From contig CM038702.1 of the NCBI GenBank assembly GCA_021613375.1, positions 30,633,686-30,697,685 on the forward strand: DNA of 64,000 bases, in the 5' to 3' direction. Below are positions 12,684-28,100 of the stretch, one piece after another. The notes beneath the pieces were generated by a model. That model was not told the DNA's origin. It did not search any database and saw only the letters and a program-made list of their open reading frames with translations. The position numbers and the translations under genes were made by a program. Numbering within the stretch: the first letter of the stretch is position 1; each line of letters starts with the position of its first letter. The DNA is from Megaleporinus macrocephalus (Eukaryota > Chordata > Actinopteri > Characiformes > Anostomidae).

Positions 12684-13681
12684 GATGTTTACCAGAGGTG
12701 AGCAACAGGATACTGTTTTATCACTATTTTAGTAAACATAGTTTCATGGCATGTCCCTGAAAAACTCACATATCACACATATGTAGTGAGTGAGCTTAAG
12801 TGTGCTAAACAGACACACATCAAACCAACATTGGACCTGTACATATGAATGTCTATGAGCACTCTTATTTAAGTAACTCATTTCAACCATTCAATCGTAC
12901 CACGTACACTTTTCTACTTTACCACCTTCACTAGAACTTAAAGTACTTCGCCATGTTTTACTTCTAATTGTGTGGCCTTTTTCAATCTTTCACTATTTTG
13001 AGTTTGCTACGTGTGGGGAAGTGAGGCTGTGTCCACACTAAGATGTATTTGTAGAGGTCATGTGTGGAGAGCCTCACACCTTACACACACTGTAGCCATA
13101 ACAACGTTGTTACCAAAGAGTACTTGACTTGCTGTTGAAGCCAGTCTGGTTGACACACTGTTGGTTACCTGCATAGAGTCATTGTCTTTTTCCAAGCAGA
13201 TCCAAAAAAACAAACTAACTAACAAAAAACACCAAACTTCAAACAGGTTCCCACATGTCTGGGCTAAAAAGTCACACGGTCAGTTGCTCAAGTGTTAAGC
13301 ATAAAATACTGTTTCATGTAAAATAAAGTTTTTATACTAAACAATATAAATATAAAGTTTATAGGCCCAGCCTGGTCAGGCATGGCCCCCTGAGAGCCGC
13401 CTTCCAAAGATCAGGGCTGTCAAACTCTATTCATAGAAAGTAAAAGCTTTGTGTTTGTCCTGCTACAACAGTCTTGATACAACCAATGTATTTTTAAATT
13501 GTGCAACACAAGCCCAGCAGCTCATATCATAAAAACCATAAAAAATCATCAGTTAAAACCAAACTGGGGAGGCAGAGCAGATTGTTTCATACAGAAGTTG
13601 TAGTATAAGTCAGTTTAAGATTAAGCCTAAACTTAAACTAAATAGGATAGATTAGTAAAGCATTAAAAACTTTGTTGCAAG

Positions 13682-16600
13682 TTCACTCCAAACCACCTCT
13701 CCATCACTCTCACTCCACAATACCTCTCCATCATTCCTACTCCACACCACCTCTCTATCACTCTCACTCCACACCACCTCTCCATCACTCTCACTCCACA
13801 CCACCTCTCCATCATTCCTACTCCACACCACTGCTCCACCATCCTCACTCCACACCACCACTCCATCAGTCTCACTCCACACCACCTCACCATCATTCTT
13901 ACTTCACACCACCGCTCCACCATCCTCACTCCACACCACCTGTCCATCACTCTCACTCCACACCACCTCACCATCATTCTTACTCCACACCACCGCTCCA
14001 CCATCCTCACTCCACACCACCTCTCCATCACCCTTATTCCACACCACCTTACCATGATTCTTACTCCACACCTCCTTTCCACCGTCCTCACTCCACACCA
14101 CCTCTCCATCACTCTCACTCCACAACACCTATTCATCATTCTTACTTCACACCACCTCTCTATCACTCACTCCACACCACCTATTCATCATTCTTACTCC
14201 ACACCACCTCTCTATCACTCTTAGTCCACACTACCTCTCCATTACTCTCACTCCACACCACCTCTCCATCACTCTTACCCCACACCACCTATTCATCATT
14301 CTTACTTCACACCACCTCTCTATCACTCTCACTCCACACCACCTCTCCATCACTCTCACTCCATACCACATCTCCATCACTCTCACTCCAAACCACCTCT
14401 CCATTACTCTCACTCCACAATACCTCTCCATCATTCCTACTCCACACCACCTCTCCACCATCCTCACTCCACACCACCTCTCCATCACTCTTACTCCACA
14501 ACACCTCTCCACCATCCTCACCCCACACCACCTCTCCATCATTCCTACTCCATATCACTGCTCCACCATCTTCACTCCACACCACCTCTCCATAACTCTT
14601 ACTCCACAACACCTCTCCACCATCCTCACCCCACACCACCTCACCATCATTCCTACTCCATACCAATGCTCCACCATCCTCACTCCACACCACCTCACCA
14701 TCATTCTTACTCCACACCACTGCTCCATCATCCTCACTCCACACCACCTCACCATCATTCTCACTCCACACCACCGCTCCACCATCCTCACTCCACACCA
14801 CCTCTCCATCACTCTCACTCCACACCACCTCTCCATTACTCTCACTCCACACCACCTCTTCATCATTCTTACTCCACACCACCTTTCCATCATTCCTACT
14901 TCACACCACCTTTCCATCATTCCTACTCCACACCACCGCTCCACCATCCTCACTCCACACCACCGCTCCACCATCCTCACTCCACACCACCTCTCCATCA
15001 CTCTCACTCCACACCACCTCTCCATCACTCTTATTCCACACCACCTTACCATGATTCTTACTCCACACCACCTCTCCACCGTCCTCACTCCACACCACCT
15101 TTCCATCATTCCTACTCCACACCACCTCTCCATCACTCTCACTCCACACCACCTCTCCATCACTCTCACTCCACACCACCTTTCCATCATTCCTACTTCA
15201 CACCACCTTTCCATATTCCTACTCCACACCACCGCTACATCACTCTCACTCCACACCACCTCTCCATTACTCTCACTCCACACCACCTCTTCATCATTCT
15301 TACTCCACACCACCTTTCCATCATTCCTACATCACACCACCTTTCCATCATTCCTACTCCACACCACCGCTCCACCATCCTCACTCCACACCACCTATTC
15401 ATCATTCTTACTTCACACCACCTTACTATCACTCTCACTCCACACCACCTATTCATCATTCTTACTCCACACCATCTCTCTATCACTCTTACTCCACACC
15501 ACCTCTCCATCACTCTCACTCCACACCACCTCTCCAACACTTTCATGCCACACCACCTCTCCATCACTCTCACTCCACACCACCTCTCCATCACTCTCAC
15601 TCCACACCACCTATTCATCATTCTTACTTCACACCACCTCTCTCTCACTCTCACTCCACACCACCTATTCATCATTTTTACTCCATACCACCTCTTCATC
15701 ACTCTCATGCCACACCACCTCTCCATCACTCTTACCCCACACCACCTATTCATCATTCTTACTTCACACCACCTCTCCATCACTCTCACTCCACCTCTCC
15801 ATCACTCTCACTCCACATCACCTCTCTATCACTCTCACTCCATACCACCTCTCCATCACTCTCACTCCACACCACCTTTCTATCACTCTCACTCCACACC
15901 ACCTCTCCATTACTCTCACTCCACAATACCTCTCCATCACTCTTACGCCACAACACCTCTCCACCATCCTCACCCCACACCACCTTTCCATCATTCCTAC
16001 TTCATACCACTGCTCCACCATCCTCACTCCACACCACCTCTCCATCACTCTTACTCCACAACACCTCTCCACCATCCTCACCCCACACCACCTCTTCATT
16101 ATTCCTACTCCATACCACTGCTCCACCATCCTCACTCCACACCACCTCACCATTATTCTTACTCCACACCACCGCTCCACCATCCTCACTCCACACCACC
16201 TCTACATCACTCTCACTCCACACCACCTCACCATCATTCTCACTCCACACCACCGCTCCACCATCCTCACTCCACACCACCTCTCCATCACTCTCACTCC
16301 ACACCACCTCTCCATTACTCTCACTCCACACCACCTCTTCATCATTCTTACTCCACACCACCTTTCCATCATTCCTACTTCACACCACCTTTCCATCATT
16401 CCTACTCCACACCACCGCTCCACCATCCTCACTCCACACCACCTCTCCATCACTCTTATTCCACACCACCTTACCATGATTCTTACTCCACACCACCGCT
16501 CCACCATCCTCACTCCACACCACCTCTCCATCACTCTCACTCCACACCACCTCACCAACATTCTTACTCCACACCACCGCTCCACCATCCTCACTCCACA

Positions 16601-16829
16601 CCACCTCTACATCACTCTCACTCCACACCACCTCTCCATCACTCTCACTCCACACCACCTTTCCATCATTCCTACTCCACACCACCGCTCCACCATCCTC
16701 ACTCCACACCACCTCTCCATCACTCTTTTTCCACACAACCTTACCATGATTCTTACTCCACACCACCTCTCCACCGTCCTCACTCCACACCACCTCTCCA
16801 CTGTCCTCACTCCACACCACCGTTCCACC
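13682..16829. repeat. 27-bp minisatellite, about 116 copies
   Basis: The basic plus-strand unit is CTCTCCATCACTCTCACT followed by CCACACCAC. Variants include cgctccaccatcctc, cattcatcattctta, ttaccatgattctta and ctcaccatcattc. A few units are shifted by indels (for example near 14165 and 15795). Because 27 is a multiple of 3 and only one frame has a stop (gtg-gag-TGA, minus strand), five of six frames stay open for hundreds of codons. The resulting 9-residue periodic peptides (TPPLHHSHS, VVWSESDGE) are by-products. It lies in syn3 intron 2, where the transcribed strand is G-rich. Confidence 0.95.
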
Positions 16830-17176
16830 TTAGCTTTGATCTTTTTTTATTTTACAGTGACAGCAGCTTTAACTTTTTATTTTTTTATTTTATTTTTATT
16901 ATTATTTTGATTATATATTGCGTTTCAGCTGTCTGCATATGGCCTGTTGCCTGGAAACAGACAAAACAATTGATTATCAATCTCAACTGAGTAGTTTTGG
17001 ATTTCTAAACCGAAAACAAGATACTGTAAGGTAAGATAAAATTCCTGAATGAAGATAGGGTTTACTTGAATTTGTGAAAAATTAACTTGGGATTAAAGGT
17101 AGGAGTTTTCTGCAATACTTCCCCAGGTCTTCTTTAGTGCTGTGTCTCAATCCATGTTGCAGAGGAAACTTTGGAG
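16830..17176. other. Spacer between minisatellite and hAT-like relic
   Basis: T-rich sequence at 16840-16915 followed by AT-rich intron; no gene seen. Confidence 0.5.
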
Positions 17177-18440
17177 TAGTGCTGGACGATATGGCTAAAA
17201 TTTTCTTTAATTTTGCTCGATAATTAATAATTTGAAGGCCTCAGAAACACTGCCAAGAATCCCTAAAATGGAAGTCTGTATCTATTTTATCAATATAAAT
17301 AACTTTGACTTTATATTACAACAGAGGCCGAGTTTCTTATTCTTTTAAACAGTTGTGCATCAGCCTGAATAAAAACGTAAACAGTCTTTATATACATAAA
17401 AGGAACACGACATCCCCGTCAAATAAGCAATCCTCCAGATCAGGGGGCCAGATTGGACAATATCAAAATACTAAAGGGCCGGTCTCTCTTTCCAAAAGAA
17501 TTAATCATACATTTTATATACAACACTGTATTCAAAATATGAAAAACTCAAATATACTGTACAATAAATAATTACTAACTAATTAATTAATTTTTAATGT
17601 AATTGCAGCAGTAAAAATGTTACAACACACTAAAAATGTTGTCTGAACATGTACTGATATGCTGCTTACTAGGTAATGTTATGAAACTCAAGCAAACATC
17701 TGTAGGCTAAAGTGTAGATGCTTACAAGAAATATAGCTTGAAAAAAACCACAAGCATTAATCAACTCTGCTCCGTAACCCCTGGTAATGCAAGCACGTGG
17801 TATAATTGGACGACGCAAGAAGCACCTATGTTAACATAGCTGAAGAGGGGAAGTGCGTTTATGTCGGTTGACGTGACAGGGCAGTGTAAATGTAGCGTTA
17901 GCGCTTGTAGCCATCACTGCATGCAGTTTTGTACATTCAGTCAGTAAAATAACGACGCTTAAAGCATCATTTATACTCAGTGTTAAATACTCATGGAGCC
18001 TTCTGTCCGCACTCTGTGTTTATTTTGTGTGTAATCTGCACGTTTGCGCAAAGCTTCCTGATACGGACGGGACAGAGCAGTACCGCTGCAGACTGTGGGG
18101 CACCACTTCCATACGAACACAGAGAAGTGCGAGTTGGTTATAAATTTTAACCATGATGTATTTTCACCGCAGCACAGACACAAACCGTTGTTTTTCTTCA
18201 TTTTTGAAGTAAATACAGAACTACGAGCTCATCCACCGCCGCCATGTTTGATCTACTCTGAACTGCCGTCTACTGGACGTGTTGCTCAGCAACCATGTAA
18301 ACGAAGCTAATGCAGACAAGTGTGTGGCAGTGACGGTCAGGGCCAGGTTTGCACACTATATCAATACAAGCAATGGTATTATCTCATCCTCATTCTTGTT
18401 TGTAAAAATATGGCTAAAGTCTATGTACTGCCCAGCCCCA
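17177..18440. mobile_element. hAT-like non-autonomous element relic
   Basis: The left end tagtgctggacgatatggct and the right end (reverse complement of cccagcccca) TGGGGCTGGGCAGTAC resemble the TAGGGCTGGGCGAT termini of the element at 56419-58220. The termini are diverged and I could not find a matching 8-bp duplication, so the limits are approximate. The interior has CpG-bearing segments (17760-18080) but no transposase frame. Confidence 0.5.
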
Positions 18441-18900
18441 TCATATTGCATATGTAGAAATTTCTGATCTTGATGTCATTCAACTGAAGTCTTGCTTTTC
18501 CATGCATGCTTTGATGTAGAATAAAAGCATAGACGACAGTTACAACCTGTTTGTTAGAAGTGAACTTCAGGTCTGTACAAAGAGCAACAAAGGTGAAAAG
18601 TATCTTTTTCCCTTTTACTCCCTCTTGCTGTCCTCAGGATAACCTCAGGCCTTGCAGAAAGGCCTCTTGCTGCTCTGGATGATCTCGAGCTGCAGCTCAC
18701 TGAGATGCCTCCTTATATGGCAGCACAGCTGAGGGGTGGCATAACGCATGAGACAAGCATGTAGGCACAAGTATTGTTAATGGGCAGCAGAGAGGACAGA
18801 AGGAAAAAAGGACTGTGATTTTTATTTTTTGGAATTCTGCTCATAAGGTCCATTTTTCTTCAACTTCTTTTTACTGGAGACTTAGAAAAAAATAGGGAAA
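18441..18900. other. Intron 2 spacer
   Basis: Unique-looking sequence between the hAT-like relic and the repeat field; no feature recognised. Confidence 0.5.
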
Positions 18901-19139
18901 GTAATCAGTAACCCTGGCAACAAGAAAAGGGACCTCTGCATCACAGGGATACAGTAACCCAGGCAACTGGCAAACAGATCTTTGGAATGCAATCAATCTG
19001 TAACCCTGGCAACAGGAAAAGGGATATCTAGATCACAATCAACTAGTAACCCTGGACACTAGCAAAAGGATCTCTGAATCTGAACCTGTAATCAGTAACA
19101 AGTAAGTAATAACAAAACACCTGTAACCCTTTCAACACA
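18901..19139. repeat. Degenerate ~46-bp repeats flanking the 40-bp array
   Basis: About four or five diverged units share (a/g)tAACCC(t)GGCAAC, gAAAAGGgAtcTCT and cAATCAac/ct. They align in order with the 40-bp unit (gtaactc, aagaaca, tctctaca, catcaaacta), so they look like older or ancestral members of the same family. Confidence 0.7.
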
Positions 19140-22100
19140 ATGTCTCTACACATCAAACTATCAGTAACTCATTAAGAACACGTTTCTACATATCAAACTA
19201 TCAGTAACTCACTAAGAACACTTCGCTACACATCAAACTATCAGTAACTCACTAAGAACACTTCTCTACATATCAAACTATCTGTAACTCACTAAGGACA
19301 CTTCTCTACACATCAAATTATCAGTAACTCACTAAGAACACGTTTCTACATATCAAACTATCAGTAACTCACTAAGAACACGTTTCTACATATCAAACTA
19401 TCAGTAACTCACTAAGAACACGTTTCTACACATCAAACTATCAGTAACTCACTAAGAACACATTTCTACATATCAAACTATCAGTAACTCACTAAGAACA
19501 CGTTTCTACATATCAAACTATCAGTAACTCACTAAGAACACGTTTCTACATATCAAACTATCAGTAACTCACTAAGAACACGTTTCTACACATCAAACTA
19601 TCAGTAACACACTAAGAACACTTCTCTACATATCAAACTATCTGTAACTCACTAAGGACACTTCTCTACACATCAAATTATCAGTAACTCACTAAGAACA
19701 CGTCTCTACACATCAAACTATCAGTAACTCACTAAGAACACGTTTCTACACATCAAACTATCAGTAACTCACTAACAACATGTCTCTACACATCAAACTA
19801 TCAGTAACTCACTAAGAACACGTTTCTACATATCAAACTATCAGTAACTCACTAAGAACACGTTTCTACACATCAAACTATCAGTAACTCACTAAGAACA
19901 TGTCTCTACATATCAAACTATCAGTAACTCACTAAGAACACTTCTCTATATATCAAACTATCAGTAACTCACTAAGAACACGTTTCTACACATCAAACTA
20001 TCAGTAACTCACTAAGAACATGTCTCTACACATCAAACTATCAGTAACTCACTAAGAACACTTCTCTACATATCAAACTATCTGTAACTCACTAAGGACA
20101 CTTCTCTACATATCAAACTATCTGTAACTCACTAAGGACACTTCTCTACACATCAAATTATCAGTAACTCACTAAGAACACGTTTCTACATATCAAACTA
20201 TCAGTAACTCACTAAGAACACGTTTCTACATATCAAACTATCAGTAACTCACTAAGAACACGTTTCTACACATCAAACTATCAGTAACTCACTAAGAACA
20301 TGTCTCTACACATCAAACTATCAGTAACTCACTAAGAACACGTTTCTACACATCAAACTATCAGTAACTCACTAAGAACACGTTTCTACATATCAAACTA
20401 TCAGTAACTCACTAAGAACACGTTTCTACATATCAAACTATCAGTAACTCACTAAGAACACGTTTCTACACATCAAACTATCAGTAACTCACTAAGAACA
20501 TGTCTCTACACATCAAACTATCAGTAACTCACTAAGAACACGTTTCTACACATCAAACTATCAGTAATTCACTAAGAACACGTTTCTACATATCAAACTA
20601 TCAGTAACTCACTAAGAACACGTTTCTACACATCAAACTATCAGTAACTCACTAAGAACACGTTTCTACACATCAAACTATCAGTAACTCACTAAGAACA
20701 TGTCTCTACACATCAAACTATCAGTAACTCACTAAGAACACGTTTCTACACATCAAACTATCAGTAACTCACTAACAACATGTCTCTACACATCAAACTA
20801 TCAGTAACTCACTAAGAACACTTCTCTACATATCAAACTATCAGTAACTCACTAAGAACACGTTTCTACACATCAAACTATCAGTAACTCACTAAGAACA
20901 TGTCTCTACACATCAAACTATCAGTAACTCACTAAGAACACTTCTCTACATATCAAACTATCTGTAACTCACTAAGGACACTTCTCTACATATCAAACTA
21001 TCTGTAACTCACTAAGGACACTTCTCTACACATCAAATTATCAGGAACTCACTAAGAACACGTTTCTACATATCAAACTATCAGTAACTCACTAAGAACA
21101 CGTTTCTACATATCAAACTATCAGTAACTCACTAAGAACACGTTTCTACACATCAAAATATCAGTAACTCACTAAGAACATGTCTCTACACATCAAACTA
21201 TCAGTAACTCACTAAGAACACGTTTCTACACATCAAACTATCAGTAACTCACTAAGAACACGTTTCTACATATCAAACTATCAGTAACTCACTAAGAACA
21301 CGTTTCTACATATCAAACTATCAGTAACTCACTAAGAACACGTTTCTACACATCAAACTATCAGTAACTCACTAAGAACACGTTTCTACACATCAAACTA
21401 TCAGAAACTCACTAAGAACATGTCTCTACACATCAAACTATCAGTAACTCACTAAGAACACGTTTCTACATATCAAACTATCAGTAACTCAGTAAGAACA
21501 CGTCTCTACACATCAAACTATCAGTAACTCACTAAGAACACGTCTCTACAAATCAAACTATCAGTAACTCACTAAGAACACGTCTCTACAAATCAAACTA
21601 TCAGTAACTCACTAAGAACACGTCTCTACAAATCAAACTATCAGTTACTCACTAAGAACACGTTTCTACATATCAAACTATCAGTAACGCACTAAGAACA
21701 CGTTTCTACACATCAAACTATCAGTAACTCACTAAGAACACGTCTCTACATATCAAACTATCAGTAACTCACTAAGAACACTTCTCTACATATCAAACTA
21801 TCAGTAACTCACTAAGAACACCTCTCTACACATCAAACTATTAGTAACTCACTAAGAACACTTCTCTACACATCAAACTATCAGTAACTCACTAAGAACA
21901 CGTCTCTACATATCAAAGTATCAGTAACTCACTAAGAACACGTTTCTACATATCAAACTATCAGTAACTCACTAAGAACACTTCTCTACACATCAAACTA
22001 TCAGTAACTAACTAAGAACACCTCTCTACACATCAAACGATTAGTAACTCACTAAGAACACTTCTCTACACATCAAACTATCAGTAACTCACTAAGAACA

Positions 22101-25100
22101 CTTCTCTACACATCAAACTATTAGTAACTCACTAAGAACACTTCTCTACACATCAAACTATCAGTAACTCACTAAGAACACGTCTCTACACATCAAAGTA
22201 TCAGTAACTCACTAAGAACACGTTTCTACATATCAAACTATCAGTAACTCACTAAGAACACATCTCTACATATCAAACTATCAGTAACTCACTAAGAACA
22301 CTTCTCTACACATCAAACTATTAGTAACTCACTAAGAACACTTCTCTACACATCAAACTATCAGTAACTTACTAAGAACACTTCTCTACACATCAAACTA
22401 TCAGTAACTGACTAAGAACACATCTCTACATATCAAACTATCAGTAACTCACTAACACGTCTCTACACATCAAACTATCAGTAACTCACTAAGAACACTT
22501 CTCTACACATCAAACTATCAGTAACTTACTAAGAACACGTCTCTACATATCAAAGTATCAGTAACTCACTAAGAACACGTCTCTACACATCAAACTATCA
22601 GTAACTCACTAAGAACACGTTTCTACATATCAAACTATCAGTAACTCACTAAGAACACATCTCTACATATCAAACTATCAGTAACTCACTAACACGTCTC
22701 TACACATCAAACTATCAGTAACTCACTAAGAACACGTTTCTACATATCAAACTATCAGTAACTCACTAAGAACACGTCTCTACACATCAAACTATCAGTA
22801 ACTCACTAAGAACACGTTTCTAAACATCAAACTATCAGTGACTCACTAAGAACACGTTTCTACATATCAAACTATCAGTAACTCACTAAGAACACGTTTC
22901 TACATATCAAACTATCAGTAACTCACTAAGAACACGTGTCTACACATCAAACTATCAGTAACTCACTAAGAACACGTTTCTACATATCAAACTATCAGTA
23001 ACTCACTAAGAACACGTCTCTACACATCAAACTATCAGTAACTCACTAAGAACACCTCTCTACACATCAAACTATCAGTAACTCACTAAGAACACTTCTC
23101 TACACATCAAACTATCAGTAACTCACTAAGAACACTTCTCTACACATCAAACTATCAGTAACTCACTATGAACACTTCTCTACACATCAAACTATCAGTA
23201 ACTCACTAAGAACACTTCTCTACATATCAAACTATCAGTAACTCACTAAGAACACGTTTCTACATATCAAACTATCAGTAACTCACTAAGAACACCTCTC
23301 TACATATCAAACTATCAGTAACTCACTAAAAACACCTCTCTACACATCAAACTATCAGTAACTCACTAAGAACACTTCTCTACATATCAAACTATCAGTA
23401 ACTCACTAAGAACACGTCTCTACATATCAAACTATCAGTAACTCACTAAGAACACGTGTCTACACATCAAACTATCAGTAACTCACTAAGAACACGTTTC
23501 TACATATCAAACTATCAGTAACTCACTAAGAACACGTCTCTACACATTAAACTATCAGTAACTCACTAAGAACACCTCTCTACACATCAAACTATCAGTA
23601 ACTCACTAAGAACAATTCTCTACACATCAAACTATCAGTAACTCACTAAGAACAACTCTCTAAACATCAAACTATCAGTAACTCACTAAGAACACCTCTC
23701 TACACATCAAACTATCAGTAACTCACTAAGAACAACTCTCTACACATCAAACTATCAGTAACTCACTAAGAACACGTCTCTACACATTAAACTATCAGTA
23801 ACTCACTAAGAACACCTCTCTACACATCAAACTATCAGTAACTCACTAAGAACACTTCTCTACACATCAAACTATCAGTAACTCACTAAGAACAACTCTC
23901 TACACATCAAACTATCAGTAACTCACTAAGAACACTTCTCTACACATCAAACTATCAGTAACTCACTAAGAACACGTTTCTACATATCAAACTATCAGTA
24001 ACTCACTAAGAACACCTCTCTACATATCAAACTATCAGTAACTCACTAAAAACACCTCTCTACACATCAAACTATCAGTAACTCACTAAGAACACTTCTC
24101 TACAAATCAAACTATCAGTAACTCACTAAGAACACGTCTCTACATATCAAACTATCAGTAACTCACTAAGAACACGTGTCTACACATCAAACTATCAGTA
24201 ACTCACTAAGAACACGTTTCTACATATCAAACTATCAGTAACTCACTAAGAACACGTCTCTACACATTAAACTATCAGTAACTCACTAAGAACACCTCTC
24301 TACACATCAAACTATCAGTAACTCACTAAGAACACTTCTCTACACATCAAACTATCAGTAACTCACTAAGAACAACTCTCTACACATCAAACTATCAGTA
24401 ACTCACTAAGAACACCTCTCTACACATCAAACTATCAGTAACTCACTAAGAACAACTCTCTACACATCAAACTATCAGTAACTCACTAAGAACACGTCTC
24501 TACACATTAAACTATCAGTAACTCACTAAGAACACCTCTCTACACATCAAACTATCAGTAACTCACTAAGAACACTTCTCTACACATCAAACTATCAGTA
24601 ACTCACTAAGAACAACTCTCTACACATCAAACTATCAGTAACTCACTAAGAACACTTCTCTACACATCAAAACTATCAGTAACTCACTAAGAACACGTTT
24701 CTACATATCAAACTATCAGTAACTCACTAAGAACACGTTTCTACATATCAAACTATCAGTAACTCACTAAAAACACCTCTCTACACATCAAACTATCAGT
24801 AACTCACTAAGAACACTTCTCTACAAATCAAACTATCAGTAACTCACTAAGAACACGTCTCTACAAATCAAACTATCAGTAACTCACTAAGAACACTTCT
24901 CTACACATCAAACTATCAGTGACTCACTAAGAACACTTCTCTACACATCAAACTATTAGTAACTCACTAAGAACACTTCTCTACACATCAAACTATCAGT
25001 AACTCACTAAGAACACGTCTCTACACATCAAAGTATCAGTAACTCACTAAGAACACGTTTCTACATATCAAACTATCAGTAACTCACTAAGAACACATCT

Positions 25101-28100
25101 CTACATATCAAACTATCAGTAACTCACTAAGAACACTTCTCTACACATCAAACTATTAGTAACTCACTAAGAACACTTCTCTACACATCAAACTATCAGT
25201 AACTTACTAAGAACACTTCTCTACACATCAAACTATCAGTAACTGACTAAGAACACATCTCTACATATCAAACTATCAGTAACTCACTAACACGTCTCTA
25301 CACATCAAACTATCAGTAAACTCACTAAGAACACTTCTCTACACATCAAACTATCAGTAACTTACTAAGAACACGTCTCTACATATCAAAGTATCAGTAA
25401 CTCACTAAGAACACGTCTCTACACATCAAACTATCAGTAACTCACTAAGAACACGTTTCTACATATCAAACTATCAGGAACTCACTAAGAACACATCTCT
25501 ACATATCAAACTATCAGTAACTCACTAACACGTCTCTACACATCAAACTATCAGTAACTCACTAAGAACACGTTTCTACATATCAAACTATCAGTAACTA
25601 AATAAGAACACGTCTCTACACATCAAACTATCAGTAACTCACTAAGAACACGTTTCTAAACATCAAACTATCAGTGACTCACTAAGAACACGTTTCTACA
25701 TATCAAACTATCAGTAACTCACTAAGAACACGTCTCTACACATCAAACTATCAGTAACTCACTAAGAACACGTTTCTACACATCAAACTATCAGTAACTC
25801 ACTAAGAACACGTGTCTACACATCAAACTATCAGTAACTCACTAAGAACACTTCTCTACATATCAAACTATCAGTAACTCACTAAGAACACGTCTCTACA
25901 CATCAAACTATCAGTAACTCACTAAGAACACGTTTCTAAACATCAAACTATCAGTGACTCACTAAGAACACGTTTCTACATATCAAACTATCAGTAACTC
26001 ACTAAGAACACGTCTCTACACATCAAACTATCAGTAACTCACTAAGAACACGTTTCTACACATCAAACTATCAGTAACTCACTAAGAACACGTGTCTACA
26101 CATCAAACTATCAGTAACTCACTAAGAACACGTTTCTACATATCAAACTATCAGTAACTCACTAAGAACACGTCCTCTACACATCAAACTATCAGTAACT
26201 CACTAAGAACACCTCTCTACACATCAAACTATCAGTAACTCACTAAGAACACTTCTCTACACATCAAACTATCAGTAACTCACTAAGAACACTTCTCTAC
26301 ATATCAAACTATCAGTAACTCACTAAGAACACGTTTCTACATATCAAACTATCAGTAACTCACTAAGAACACCTCTCTACATATCAAACTATCAGTAACT
26401 CACTAAAAACACCTCTCTACACATCAAACTATCAGTAACTCACAAAGAACACTTCTCTACAAATCAAACTATCAGTAACTCACTAAGAACACGTCTCTAC
26501 ATATCAAACTATCAGTAACTCACTAAGAACACGTGTCTACACATCAAACTATCAGTAACTCACTAAGAACACGTTTCTACATATCAAAATATCAGTAACT
26601 CACTAAGAACACGTCTCTACACATTAAACTATCAGTAACTCACTAAGAAAACCTCTCTACACATCAAACTATCAGTAACTCACTAAGAACACTTCTCTAC
26701 ACATCAAACTATCAGTAACTCACTAAGAACAACTCTCTACACATCAAACTATCAGTAACTCACTAAGAACACCTCTCTACACATCAAACTATCAGTAACT
26801 CACTAAGAACACTTCTCTACACATCAAACTATCAGTAACTCACTAAGAACAACTCTCTACACATCAAACTATCAGTAACTCACTAAGAACACGTCTCTAC
26901 ACATTAAACTATCAGTAACTCACTAAGAACACCTCTCTACACATCAAACTATCAGTAACTCACTAAGAACACTTCTCTACACATCAAACTATCAGTAACT
27001 CACTAAGAACAACTCTCTACACATCAAACTATCAGTAACTCACTAAGAACACTTCTCTACACATCAAACTATCAGTAACTCACTAAGAACACAATTCTAC
27101 TTATCAAACAATCAGTAACTCACCAAGAACACGTCTCTACATATCAAACTATCAGTAACTCACTAAAAACACCTCTCTACACATCAAACTATCAGTAACT
27201 CACTAAGAACACTTCTCTACAAATCAAACTATCAGTAACTCACTAAGAACACGTCTCTACAAATCAAACTATCAGTAACTAACTAAGAACACGTTTCTAC
27301 ATATCAAACTATCAGTAACTCACTAAGAACACCTCTCTACATATCAAAGTATCAGTAACTCACTAAGAACACGTTTCTACATATCAAACTATCAGTAACT
27401 CACTAAGAACACTTCTCTACACATCAAACTATCAGTAACTCACTAAGAACACCTCTCTACACATCAAACTATTAGTAACTCACTAAGAACACTTCTCTAC
27501 ACATCAAACTATCAGTAACTCACTAAGAACACGTCTCTACATATCAAACTATCAGTAACTCACTAACACGTCTCTACACATCAAACTATCAGTAACTCAC
27601 TAAGAACACTTCTCTACACATCAAACTATCAGTAACTTACTAAGAACACGTCTCTACATATCAAAGTATCAGTAACTCACTAAGAACACGTCTCTACACA
27701 TCAAACTATCAGTAACTCACTAGGAACACGTTTCTACATATCAAACTATCAGTAACTCACTAAGAACACATCTCTACATATCAAACTATCAGTAACTCAC
27801 TAACACATCTCTACACATCAAACTATCAGTAACTCACTAAGAACACGTTTCGACATATCAAACTATCAGTAACTCACTAAGAACACGTCTCTACACATCA
27901 AACTATCAGTAACTCACTAAGAACACGTTTCTAAACATTAAACTATCAGTGACTCACTAAGAACACGTTTCTACATATCAAACTATCAGTAACTCACTAA
28001 GAACACGTTTCTACATATCAAACTATCAGTAACTCACTAAGAACACGTCTCTACACATCAAACTATCAGTAACTCACTAAGAACACATTTCTACATATCA

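Noticed and set aside
13663..16990. Apparent genes of 100-774 codons on both strands
   Set aside because: All are frames of one 27-bp tandem repeat whose length is divisible by three; no domain and no unique sequence except a short tail past 16830.
17177..18440. Exact target duplication for the hAT-like relic
   Set aside because: The 8 bases outside the proposed ends (ctttggag and tcatattg) do not match, so only the termini support it.
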